Counted from the stretch's first letter, positions 1-8,157 are shown. The stretch: DNA of 10,452 bases from Pleurotus ostreatus/Saccharomyces cerevisiae fusant (GCA_024196135.1 JAMQCK010001245.1:1-10452), one strand, 5' to 3'. A program made the numbers and translations. The notes: a model not told the origin generated them from the letters alone.

Positions 1-462
1 CTCACGATGGCTTGCGCACGATGTCTATATGGCCCCCGCGATGTATCCGCACTCTTACGATCCCTCACGAGCCCACGTACTTACTTTCTTTCTCTTGCTT
101 GCTTGCTCCCTTCCCCATCTGAAATGTTGTTCTCGTTGTTCAAAGCAGGCTTTCTCTGCTGTGTATATCATGCCGTGCGGTGCGCGAGTTGTACTTCTAG
201 GCATAGGGCGTACGTATACGTATACATTACATGGCTGACGGGCTGCTCTAATGACGAAACAATAGTAATGCTACTCTAGGTGTGATCGCGGGTCAGGCGA
301 AGGTGTAAATAACAAGTCCGAGGTAATGGTGTTGTAACTTGGTGTTTGGGATACAGTGCGGTTTGGGGGATAATGGGTGTAAGTGTGAGAGAGGGGATGC
401 GTATAGGTGTGAGTGGTATAGGTGTGGTTTGGACAGGACACGAGGACAGATGGGGAGGAGGG
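1..462. other. 3' flank of the kinase gene, no supported gene
   Basis: No gene is supported here. Open frames exist on the plus strand (for example 7-279), but they resemble no family and show no splice structure. The part next to the kinase stop (about 360-430) is GT-rich on the plus strand and holds a repeated 10-mer, tataggtgtg, at 402-411 and 417-426. On the kinase sense strand this is CA/C-rich and is probably 3' UTR. A 12-base palindrome, gtatacgtatac, sits at 214-225. I see no AATAAA on the minus strand downstream of the stop. Confidence 0.5.
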
Positions 463-3400
463 CTAGCCTTGTATTGGACGTCGCTTCTTCGGGGAGATCA
501 TGAGGCCTTCGTCGTCCTCTTCCATCGTCGACTCGTACTCAAAGCGCACGTTCTCGGGCTGCTCCTCGTCGTCTTCGCCATCAGAGGGCAGGACCAGCGG
601 GGTTCGCGTCGCCTGGTTCTCGAACTCGTCCTCGCTGATATCGCCAGGCGTCAAGCTGCTGCCGCTCCCGCTCCCCGAGGACGACCACGAGTCGTCGTCA
701 TCGTCGTCCTGGTCATCGATCCCCGCGCGGTGCTGCTGCTGCACGACGTCCTCGAAGTCCTGCCCCGCGTTGTAGAAGCTCGGCGCCGCGACGTCCGGGT
801 CGTCGTCGTACCCCCAGCTCGACGCGCGGTGCGCCTCGTCCAGCCCAGACTTCTTCCCCCGCCGCCAGCGCCCCATCCCGGGCGCCTCCTCGCTCCGCCG
901 CGACGTCGAGCCAATCGAGCCGGACGGCATCTCGCGCAGCGCCTTCTGCTTCCCGCGCCCCCACGTCGCCGCGCGCCCCGTTGTCGGGCTCGAGTTATCC
1001 GGCGAGGACGACACGGGCGTGACGGGGCGCAGCATGTTCGTGAGGAAGTCGAGCCGCGAGCGACGGCGCTCCGACGGCGCGGGACTCGCCGGCCGCGACC
1101 CCGATGCCCTGCGCGACTCGGGCACGAACGACTTGCGCGACTCGTTGGGCGCGAAGACCTCTGAACCACGAGCATCGCGCCTGTAGACATCCGACCCGCG
1201 GCGGTAGTACGACTTGAGCACGCCGCCGCCCCCCGCGCCCGGGACGCCATTCAGGCTGTTTGGCGTTCGCGGACGCGCCTGGGGCGCCGTCGGGTAGCGG
1301 TCGGACGATTTCGAGCGTAGGTTGCGCGAGTTGAGGCTCGGGAGGCGCTTTGGAAGCTGTCGCAACGGGCTCGAACCCTTGTGCTGCGACGAGCCGGAGC
1401 CCTTGTAGTGCAGCGAGCTCGACGCCTTGTGATGCAGCGAGCCGCTCGCGCTCGCGCGGTGTCCAAGCTCAGTCGCGTTGGTGTCCTCGCGCGAGGGGTC
1501 CGTCTTCCGCCCAAGCAAGCGCGAGATGCGGCGCCCTAGGCCCAGGCGAGGCGCCCACGTCCAGCGGAAGCGCACAGTAGACACAGCTGCCGTCGTCTCG
1601 TGGTCATCGACGTCGATCTTCCCCTGCGACGTGACCTCGAGCCACTTCTCAGGCCCGGCGATACGATGGAGAATCCAGTCGTGTTGCTATACGAAAAAGG
1701 CAGCGTCAGCTCGCAGCCTATCGCACAAAGCGCGCATGGACGGAGAAAGCGCGCATGGCGGGGAAAACGCGCATAGCAGAGGGAAAAGCGCACGACGAAC
1801 CTTCGCCTGCTCGAGCGTGATCCGCTTCGCCGGATCCTTCTGCAGAAAGTGGTCGAGAAGGCGGATGATGCCCGCGCCCGTGTCGGTCAGGTCAGCCGGC
1901 GGATGGCGACCGCCCGTGGGCATGAGATCGGCGCCCATCGTGTCCAAAGCCTCCCAATCCTCCTCAGCGATCTTCCGCCAGACGTTGTACTGCTTCGCTT
2001 GGACAGGGATGTCCGGGTCCGGCCGCCAGGGGAGGATGCCGAAGAGTAGGCAGTACAGCGTCACGCCGAGCGCCCAGATGTCGACCGCCTTCGTGACGGA
2101 GGGGCGCGGACCCGCGTGCTCGGACACGAGCTCGGGCGCCAGGAAGGAGGGCGTGCCCGCGCGCGAGAGGCCCTTGTTTTCGAGTAGGATGGGGTCGTCG
2201 ACATCGTTCGCGGCGTACTTCCCTGCCGACTCGAGCCGCAGGGGCTTCGAGAACTGCGAGATGCCAAAGTCGGCGATCTTGACGACGCTGCGGTCGCGGC
2301 TATACAGCAGATTCGCGGGCTTGATATCTCGATGGATGATGCCTTGATAGTGTACTGCGGGTATGTATTAGTACACGGTAGGTAGGCATTCGTGCGTGAT
2401 GGATACGCGGGAGTGCATAGCGGGTATGCGGTAGTGTAGGGCGGGTATGTGTTACGGCAAGCCTGAGAATGGACGTACGGTACTCAAGGCCCAGAATGGC
2501 ATCCCGGATTATCCGCCGCGTTTGGTCTACGGTTAGAATAGGCTGGTCGTTACTCGTCCAGGTGACCTCTCCGCCAGCGCAATATTCCATCACTGCAGGT
2601 CCTTCAGTAACAGGTCTTCAGGCGAGCATGAAGAGGGGATAGAGCGATCGGGAGAGCATGCACGAAAGTGGCGAGAAGGACGAGAGGGATAGAAAAGACG
2701 AGGAGCATGAGTAGAAAGGGTAAATGAGCTTGGCTGGCGAATGGTGGCGGCTTGCCAGGGACACGAGTCGCAAGACCCAGAGCACGGGGAGGCCAAGCCA
2801 GACCAGAAGGAAGGAGGTGGAGATGACAAGGTTGAGGAGCAACTTTGCAGCGACATTGAGTACGCGTGAGCTGGGCTGGGAAGCTTTTCGCATGCTCTTT
2901 GGAGGCAGGTGTTCGCACGATGCTCCCTCGATGATGCGGACGAAGAGCGGACTGACATGCCCAAATGGCGGAACCAAAACTTACCCATATAAATCTTATC
3001 CTGCATCCGGTCGTCTATAACCTCGTACAACCGCACGACGTGCGCGTGCGTGAGCTTCTTCATGATCGCAATTTCTCGACGGATCTCGGGCTCGGCGGCG
3101 CCCAGCTTGTCGCCCACTGGTGTGTGCTCGTCGGATTTGGGGAACGCGCTCTTGCGGAGGAGGCGCGTGCGGTCCTGGGGGGTGTCGCGGCGGAGGGCTT
3201 TGATGGCCTGGCACAGTCGGATGGGAAGAAGCAAGGAATGTGGTGCATTGTAGTCAGGTGGAGCGGTCGAGGCGGTGCGAAGTATAGTGAGGCAAGCCGT
3301 GGTAGGGCGAGTGGACGGAACTCATCAGCAAACGTGCTACACGCCATGTAGTACTGGCACTCACCACGCGCCGCACTCCCACTGGCGGCTGGGACCGGAC

Positions 3401-3628
3401 CTTTTTCGCGTAGTAGACCTTGCCATGGTAGCCAGCGCCTATGAGCGAGATGATCTGGTACTGGTTCAGCTGCGCGCGGTCCTTGATGAGGTGGTCGGTG
3501 GTCGGAACGCGATGCGAGTGGGGTGCGTCTGCGTGATGCTGTTCATGTGCGCCCGCGGCATGGGAATGCGATCCGTCTGCATGGTGTACTTCGAGTGCGT
3601 CTACTGGGGAACGTGGGGGCGGTGTCAT
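463..3628 (-). CDS. CaMKK-like serine/threonine protein kinase (five exons, 792 aa)
   Basis: Predicted upstream kinase of the calcium/calmodulin-dependent protein kinase kinase group (fission yeast Ssp1 type), whose known members phosphorylate the activation loop of AMPK/Snf1-like and CaMK kinases. Exons in transcript order: 3628-3365, 3207-2985, 2592-2479, 2354-1801, 1686-463. Introns are 157, 392, 124 and 114 nt, all GT-AG, and every junction keeps frame and conserved sequence (for example IYM/VMEY and LEY/LHYQG). Visible motifs: glycine loop GAGYHGKV (about 64-71), VAIK with Lys91, a basic and proline-containing insert typical of CaMKK (about 95-128), helix-C Glu133, HRDIKPAN (Asp210, Asn215), DFG (Asp229), AGTPSFLAPE (266-275) and DIWALG (292-297). 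The catalytic domain ends near 393. A Trp-containing basic amphipathic stretch (424-446) follows, in the place of the autoinhibitory/calmodulin-binding segment. The remaining ~345 residues are Ser/Arg/Gly-rich, with His-Lys repeats (466-489), a run of Asp near 709-717 and a basic PKKRR at 784-788. The start is the first in-frame ATG of exon 1; in-frame TTG at 3661 was not used. A further 5' exon cannot be excluded. The family call is firm, the substrate is inference. Confidence 0.9.
1375..1446 (-). repeat. 24-nt in-frame tandem repeat in the kinase tail
   Basis: Three adjacent 24-nt units encode eight-residue repeats of the type S-x-S-L-H-x-K-[AG] (kinase residues 466-473, 474-481, 482-489). 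The third copy has diverged to SGSSQHKG. The repeats lie in the disordered, Ser-rich region after the catalytic domain, so copy number could vary without breaking the frame. Confidence 0.7.
1732..1788. repeat. Degenerate tandem repeat in kinase intron 4
   Basis: About three copies of an 18-20 nt unit beginning gcgcat and ending in gaaag/aaaac/aaaag: 1732-1750, 1751-1768 and 1769-1788. They fill half of the 114-nt intron on its donor side. The copies differ by substitutions and 1-2 nt indels, as expected for an old minisatellite. Confidence 0.55.
2357..2449. repeat. Repeated 9-mer in kinase intron 3
   Basis: The plus-strand word gcgggtatg occurs three times, at 2357-2365, 2420-2428 and 2441-2449. 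On the sense strand this is CATACCCGC, and the copy nearest the exon forms the intron 3 acceptor (CATACCCGCAG). The intron thus seems to have grown by duplication of its own 3' splice-site segment. TACTAAT just upstream of the acceptor fits a branch point. Confidence 0.6.
2593..2984 (-). other. Unusually long kinase intron 2 (392 nt)
   Basis: The donor is GTAAGT (from 2984) and the acceptor is CTGCAG (ending 2593), with a possible branch site TTACTGA about 16-20 nt upstream. The splice restores the kinase sequence IYM-VMEY exactly, so the intron is real. It is several times longer than the hydrolase introns. In the exon 2 frame it has no stop codon; the first in-frame stop is the TGA formed by the first three bases of exon 3. 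A second minus-strand frame (2618-2977) encodes a hydrophobic stretch that looks membrane-like, but with no other support it is probably chance. Confidence 0.8.
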
Positions 3629-3645
3629 GGCGGACGCAGGGACAT
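3625..3645 (-). promoter_or_regulatory. Possible upstream ORF overlapping the kinase start
   Basis: An ATG at 3645 opens a six-codon frame that ends in TGA at 3627-3625. This TGA overlaps the kinase ATG (3628-3626) in the arrangement ATGA. The upstream ATG has C at -3 (weak), while the kinase ATG has G at -3 (better). If transcription starts upstream, this could lower translation or allow termination-reinitiation. The transcription start is unknown. Confidence 0.4.
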
Positions 3646-3947
3646 GGGCGGACTCGAGCAAAGAGCTGGTGCGCGCGGTGGATATGGGAAGAGAAGAGCA
3701 GAGGCGGTAGGGGTAGGAGGAGCAGATGAGCGTTCAGGACACGATGAGCGTTGAGCACGCGCGGATGGGCGTTCAGGACAAGAGCCCGTGCACGAGTCCG
3801 CCCTTCAATAACCACCTTCCTAATGCGGTTACAGACCCCTATTTCTCCCCAGATCTCGACCGTATCTCTTGATTGTGCGCGGTCTGCAGCCTTTGATTGG
3901 GCGTATTCTACTCGACAACCTTATGGAAGATCTAGCCTGCGACGCAT
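3629..3947. other. Spacer between the kinase start and the small Cys-rich gene stop
   Basis: This 319-bp same-strand spacer must hold the 3' UTR of the small gene and the promoter/5' UTR of the kinase. The kinase reading frame stays open upstream to about 3733 without an ATG. Apart from the tandem repeat and the short upstream ORF (listed separately), I see no TATA box or other recognisable element. Confidence 0.5.
3725..3780. repeat. Tandem repeat upstream of the kinase gene
   Basis: Three copies of an approximately 18-21 nt unit starting gatg[ag]gcgtt and continuing caggaca or gagcacg: 3725-3742, 3743-3763 and 3764-3780. It lies about 100 nt upstream of the kinase start, in what is probably promoter or 5' UTR. 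No known regulatory site was recognised in it. Confidence 0.55.
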
Positions 3948-4536
3948 CTACCCTACGACGCATCTCGCCCCGCCGCGCTCGCACTTGCACCGGTCCTCGT
4001 CCTTGACCCCCTTCAGCGCCTGCGTGCAATTGTCAGATCTGCCATTACCCGACGCCGATCCCGCACGCAGTGTGCACGGGGATGGATTCAGTCTTCCATC
4101 AGTCGTGCTGTGCTCCTCCCGCCGCCGCCGTACTGGGCGCTTGAAACCATGTATGTCGGCAATCAAGCCAGCCAGCCACATACCTGCTCGATGTGCAGCC
4201 CGCAGCCCTGCGAAAGCGTCGTCAGCGTGGCCTGCAGGCACAAAATTATTGGTACCCCAGCACGGTCAGCATGGGCGCGTGCGGGGGAGCGGATGGGGAG
4301 AGCTCGGGATCAGGGCCGGAGATGGGGTCAGTATGGGGACGAGGGAGATGAAGGGGAAGATCGCGGCGCCGGCGCGCGCTTGGAAGCGAAAAGCAGGTGG
4401 GAAGGAACTCGCGTGAAGATGAGAAGGGGCGCAAGACACTCACCGTCCATGTCGTCTTCCCGCAGGCATTGCACGTCGTCGCGCGGCACGCATCTACGGG
4501 AGTAGAAGGCGGGGAACCCATCATGGCGTCCTGCAT
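3948..4536 (-). CDS. Small cysteine-rich putative zinc-binding protein (three exons, 62 aa)
   Basis: Exons in transcript order: 4536-4444, 4207-4184, 4019-3948. Introns are 236 and 164 nt, each GT-AG (donors GTGAGT and GTATGT). The middle exon is only 24 nt and encodes GCGLHIEQ. Joined, the protein carries C-x2-C-G-K-T-T-W (Cys22, Cys25), then G-C-G-x-H-I (Cys33, His36), then A-L-x-G-V and D-R-C-x-C (Cys50, Cys52), plus Cys17 and Cys59. This spacing suggests one zinc site. I recognise the pattern, CGKTTW/GCGxHI/GV...RCxC, from small uncharacterised fungal and other eukaryotic proteins, but I cannot name a family or a function. The start is the ATG at 4536 just before MQDAMM; an in-frame ATG at 4617 would add 27 Arg/Ser/Ala-rich residues. 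The three exons lie in separate short frames, so the gene is easily missed. It is tandem with the kinase downstream. The splice model is supported by three independent conserved blocks joining in frame. Confidence 0.75.
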
Positions 4537-5151
4537 GTCAGATCTGCGTTGATGGTCAGTGGATCTTTCATCTCGGCGAGTGACTGAAGCCCTTAGCGCC
4601 GCCCGGCTGAGGCGCATCAGCCTGAAGGAGACAGCCACCCACCGATGATCAAAATCCTCCGAGTACGTGCGCGAAGGTCAGGATGCTTCACGCGAAGGTC
4701 CCTGCGTAGCGAGGGTGACGACTGCTGTAGATGGTGGTATGTGGCAAGCTCCGACTGACCCGAAGACCTGAATAAATACTTGCAGCCTACTCGCCAGCGG
4801 AACGGCAATGCGGCCCTTATTCGCGCTGGCTGAGCGGAAGTTCGACGGCGCTGAGTCAGTGTTTTCCCAGAGTCACGGGATCAGGAAGTTCATCTTCGGC
4901 GGACGCCGAACAGCTCTTCTGCGGCGCCTTCCGAGTAGACTTTCTCTTACACAGACGCCGTCGGCTCGCACCGCGCTTCTTGCGACCACGACAACCTCTA
5001 TCAGAAGGCTCTCCCTTGAGCCGTGCGCTTCATCTGCACAGTGCACTCACGCACTCAATGAACTCCGAGTCAAACGTACTACGTACCTTTGCCCTTGGAT
5101 ACCATCCGTCTTCTAGACAAGGCGCGTTTTCGGAAATGAATACGAGTCATG

Positions 5152-5257
5152 AAAAATTGCATCCCTGTAGACTCGTTACAAGGTAATTCATCTCCGACGA
5201 CTCACGCGGCAGCGGCGGCTCTCATATCGGTCGACGAAAATTGCATCCTATAGAATC
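5152..5257. repeat. Pair of degenerate direct repeats
   Basis: A 24-nt segment containing aaaattgcatcc at 5152-5175 recurs at 5234-5257, with most bases matching and the starts 82 nt apart. Looser relatives of the core (gcatc followed by ccta and tata) occur around 5298-5342. The sequence between the copies looks unrelated, and no function is apparent. Confidence 0.4.
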
Positions 5258-5581
5258 GCCCATCTGATGCTGTCTTCACTGGTCGCACCCATCGACGGCG
5301 CATCATCCTATATCGTTCGCGCATCACCCTACTATATTGTCGCTACACTATCGCGGCACAGCATCACTCTGTACGTTCTCTGCATGTCTTGTATACGACT
5401 TCCCATCGTCCCGCATCACCTGTATCAAGCCTTCGTCGGCCTCCGCCGAGGCGTGTACAGTCTAGGGAGCTAGTGCGGCCAGAATTTATGTGGCGCGGCG
5501 CATCCCGAGCGTCGCCACGACGCTAGGGTACTGACCCAGGCGAAGCCAGAGGTGCTATGATACGGGCCTAGCGAGGCTAAA

Positions 5582-5693
5582 GCGCGTACATGCGAAATGC
5601 GAAGTTGGGGCGCGTACATGCGAAGTGCGAAGCTAAGGCGCGTGAATGCGAACTGCGAAGCTAGGGCGCGTACAGGCGAAATGCGAAGCCAGG
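5582..5693. repeat. 28-nt minisatellite, four copies
   Basis: Four head-to-tail units of exactly 28 nt: 5582-5609, 5610-5637, 5638-5665 and 5666-5693. The consensus begins gcgcgtacatgcgaa and ends gcgaagctagg; copies differ at a few positions each. A partial unit (gcgaggctaaa, 5571-5581) precedes the array, and looser echoes lie at 5518-5551. There are no spacers between units, so it is not a CRISPR array. It lies in the gene-poor region. Confidence 0.85.
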
Positions 5694-6626
5694 ACAGGTA
5701 CGCGTATCGAGTAGGCACGAGTGGCGCTTTCTGGCTGGACGCCTGAACGCTTCTCTGTCTGGATACAAGCGGTCTTCTAGACGTTGCTCAGACAAGCCTT
5801 CGCTGAATAGAGCGCACTGCTGATTGGGCGCAGCGCGTGATTTTCCCGATGGCGCGAAAGTGTCGGTTACTGTTACGCATTGAAAGGTCGCGCTCGAAAT
5901 TTACTGACAGGTTGCTGGAATTTGGACCTATTGGAGCGTGTGGTAGGACGTACAATCAGAACATGAATGCGACTGGCAAGAAATGAATTCGGAGATTGAG
6001 CCCCGTCGGCCGAGGCGAGGATTCATTCAGCACGGCGGATCCTCATTAGCAAGGTCCCACCCGACCGGCTCCAGCTTCGCGTAGCCAACTTACCTGCCGC
6101 TGGACCCCTCTTCGCATTTTCCCTGACACAGGCGAGCTGTCACGGACCTATCTTCAATAACTAACCAGACGATTTCCTAGCCTTCTCGATGCAGGGATTT
6201 CTGGTAAATCGTAAGGAAGGCGCAGACCCTAGTTCATCGGGCCTTGTACACGGCTCTGAGATTGGCGAGCGAAGCGACGGCTGGTTCGAATAGAATGAGG
6301 TAAGACCCGTGAAGACGCGCACAAATAAGGAACTTGAAGAGTACGGGCGCTCACCCAAAAAAATCCTCACACGGGAAGCCTCTTGCAATGCCTCAGGACG
6401 TACCATACGCCGCCAATTCCAGGACGTACACCGCCACGCCAGGTCTACCGAAGCTGCCCCGAAGCCCGCGTGGGACGACGGGGGATCTGACGCGCGAAAG
6501 CCCACATAGCGGAGGATTCAATGTGAAGAAAATGCCCGCGTGACCTGCGCCCGTCTGCCCTGTCGCTGCCAGCCGGGTAGCGAAGCAATATCGCGGAGTT
6601 GGCAGCGGTGAGACACATCAGCGCGA

Positions 6627-6712
6627 GCGCGGTAGATTGCGCGGGACCGAGGACGCACGCGGGTGGGCTGCTAGTGTGCACGCGGTAGGGACCAGAGACG
6701 CACGCAGTCGGG
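6627..6712. repeat. Imperfect direct repeat of about 35-42 nt
   Basis: The segment at 6627-6668 (cgcggtag ... gggaccgaggacgcacgc ... ggtgggc) recurs at 6679-6712 as cgcggtagggaccagagacgcacgcagtcgggc. The second copy lacks about 7 nt after cgcggtag. It is a probable old local duplication with no associated coding signal. Confidence 0.4.
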
Positions 6713-7585
6713 CCTTTTAAAGAATTTATGAGAGATGAGTGACCAGTTCAGAGCGAGGAAGATCACCTTACCCGCCAGGACGCCCCATGGCCTAGTGTAA
6801 TAAGAACAATTAACCAGTAGAACCCAATTAATGCGCAAATCATGCTCCGTACCGTATTCACCGCCGCATATTCCCTTCGGCGGCCTTTCCTCTCGTAGCC
6901 CACCTTTGCGACGTAATAAGGGAACCAGGATATCGTCCCGTGGGCCGCTCAGCCCGGGCGCGGAGGAAGACGTCGGAGGTACGCTTCAAGCGAGGGTCGC
7001 TGCGACGAGGGCGTGAGTGACGAGGGTTCACAGGGATAGGTAGCGGAAGTCATTTCGGTGAGAGGCGGTCTCAGTCAGCGGCGTTAGAACCGTCAGAGCG
7101 ATAGGCGTTGACAAAAGGAAGGGTCCTTTCCGAGCGCCGCTGAATGAGAGAACTTGCGCTGCAGAGGGGTAGAACTCGTTCGCTGTGCTGATGAGTAGGT
7201 CCTGGTATCAAGCGAAGTTCGTCGGCGCCATGGAAGATGGCGTACCATGGTGATTGCCACCTATCGGCCTTCGCCATTATGAGCCTTCCGAGAGGAGAAG
7301 CGTCTGTTGGTGGTGTTCGCCGTTAGGTCCCCATGGACTTCACGAAGAAAAGTACGTGTAATCCAAGTCTTGCAGTGCTTCAATAAGCGGACGTACGTCG
7401 CCCTCGCGCACACGCACCGAAATAGCGCCGGTACCGCCAATACGACCTGCAGGCCGACTTCGCGGGAGAAGCGCGAAAACAGTGCGCTTGTAAGCGCATA
7501 TACAGTTCGCTTGTCGCCTGTACCTCAGTGCCGCAGGAAGAGTTCAGCGCCGTGAGAAGAAACGGCAAGCTGCGCTTGGGGCGCA

Positions 7586-7610
7586 CTCCCTGAGCGCAAG
7601 TCTCAGGGAG
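7586..7610. other. Perfect 9-bp hairpin
   Basis: The arm ctccctgag (7586-7594) is the exact reverse complement of ctcagggag (7602-7610), with a 7-nt loop. It is in the gene-poor region, with no flanking gene that would make it a terminator in a eukaryote. The function is unknown and chance remains possible. Confidence 0.4.
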
Positions 7611-7677
7611 GAGTCGATGGGGCCCCCAAGTTGGAGCAGGCGCAGTGATGGGTGAGGCAGCGGTGAGGCAGGGTGCT

Positions 7678-7696
7678 CAGTATGAAAAACATACTG
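7678..7696. other. 7-bp hairpin with an all-A loop
   Basis: The arms cagtatg (7678-7684) and catactg (7690-7696) flank a loop of five A residues. It sits 67 nt downstream of the 9-bp hairpin. No known RNA or protein-binding site was recognised. Confidence 0.35.
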
Positions 7697-8157
7697 GAGT
7701 ATATGGCTTGGTATCAGCGCGCGAAGTCTAGGGTCAGTACCCCGATCGAGGGAGAAGGTAAATCGCAGAAAGGAAATGGGGGTCGAGCCTTCGGTTCAGT
7801 CGCAGCGCATGCAGGGGTTTGAGGGAGGAAGTACGATATCCATCGCTTCTGTCTTACCAGAGTTCTGATAGGATGGCGGAGTTTAAAAGAAGCAGGCACT
7901 GTCTGAGTATTGGCCGAGAACATAAAACTCGAAGCCAGCAGTAATAATTGATTGTTTCTTCGGCGCATCTTGGTGAGAGGGCGGTTCGTACGAAGACTCA
8001 AAACCCTGGTTTTGAGCTGTCTGAGGTGGGCGCTGGATCCACACGAGCGCTACAGATTACGAGAGGATACCTGATGAACGAGGAGGCCAAGGTTCGAAGT
8101 TCAATGCTGACTCATTGGCACGCGAGTGCTTGCACGTGTCCGGTAATCGCCGGGCCG

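Noticed and set aside
346..1164. Long plus-strand open frame (272 codons) opposite the kinase tail
   Set aside because: It is antisense to exon 5 of the kinase. The product is a run of Arg, Pro, Leu and Val typical of the reverse complement of GC-rich coding sequence, with no family motif.
1478..2347. Plus-strand open frame of 289 codons opposite the kinase domain
   Set aside because: It covers the complement of kinase exons 4-5 and the intron between them. The minus strand there encodes unmistakable kinase motifs, so this is a shadow frame.
2618..2977. Minus-strand frame of 119 codons with a hydrophobic, membrane-like segment
   Set aside because: It lies wholly inside kinase intron 2, has no recognisable homology or splice partner, and pyrimidine-rich introns readily encode Leu/Ser/Phe-rich frames.
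4808..5116. Plus-strand open frame of 102 codons as a possible gene
   Set aside because: Arg/Leu/Ser/Thr-rich sequence without recognisable motifs or supporting splice sites. It could be a lineage-specific protein, but nothing in the sequence favours that over chance.
5582..5693. CRISPR-like regular 28-nt repeats
   Set aside because: The units are contiguous with no spacers, and the surrounding genes are eukaryotic and intron-containing, so this is a minisatellite.
6225..6300. tRNA-like T-loop sequence ggttcgaat
   Set aside because: The flanking bases do not form a T-arm, and no acceptor stem, D-arm or anticodon arm can be drawn at the right distances.
6161..6505. Minus-strand open frame of 114 codons as a possible gene
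   Set aside because: I see no domain, no good ATG context and no splice link to neighbouring frames. A plus-strand frame overlaps it and is equally unsupported.
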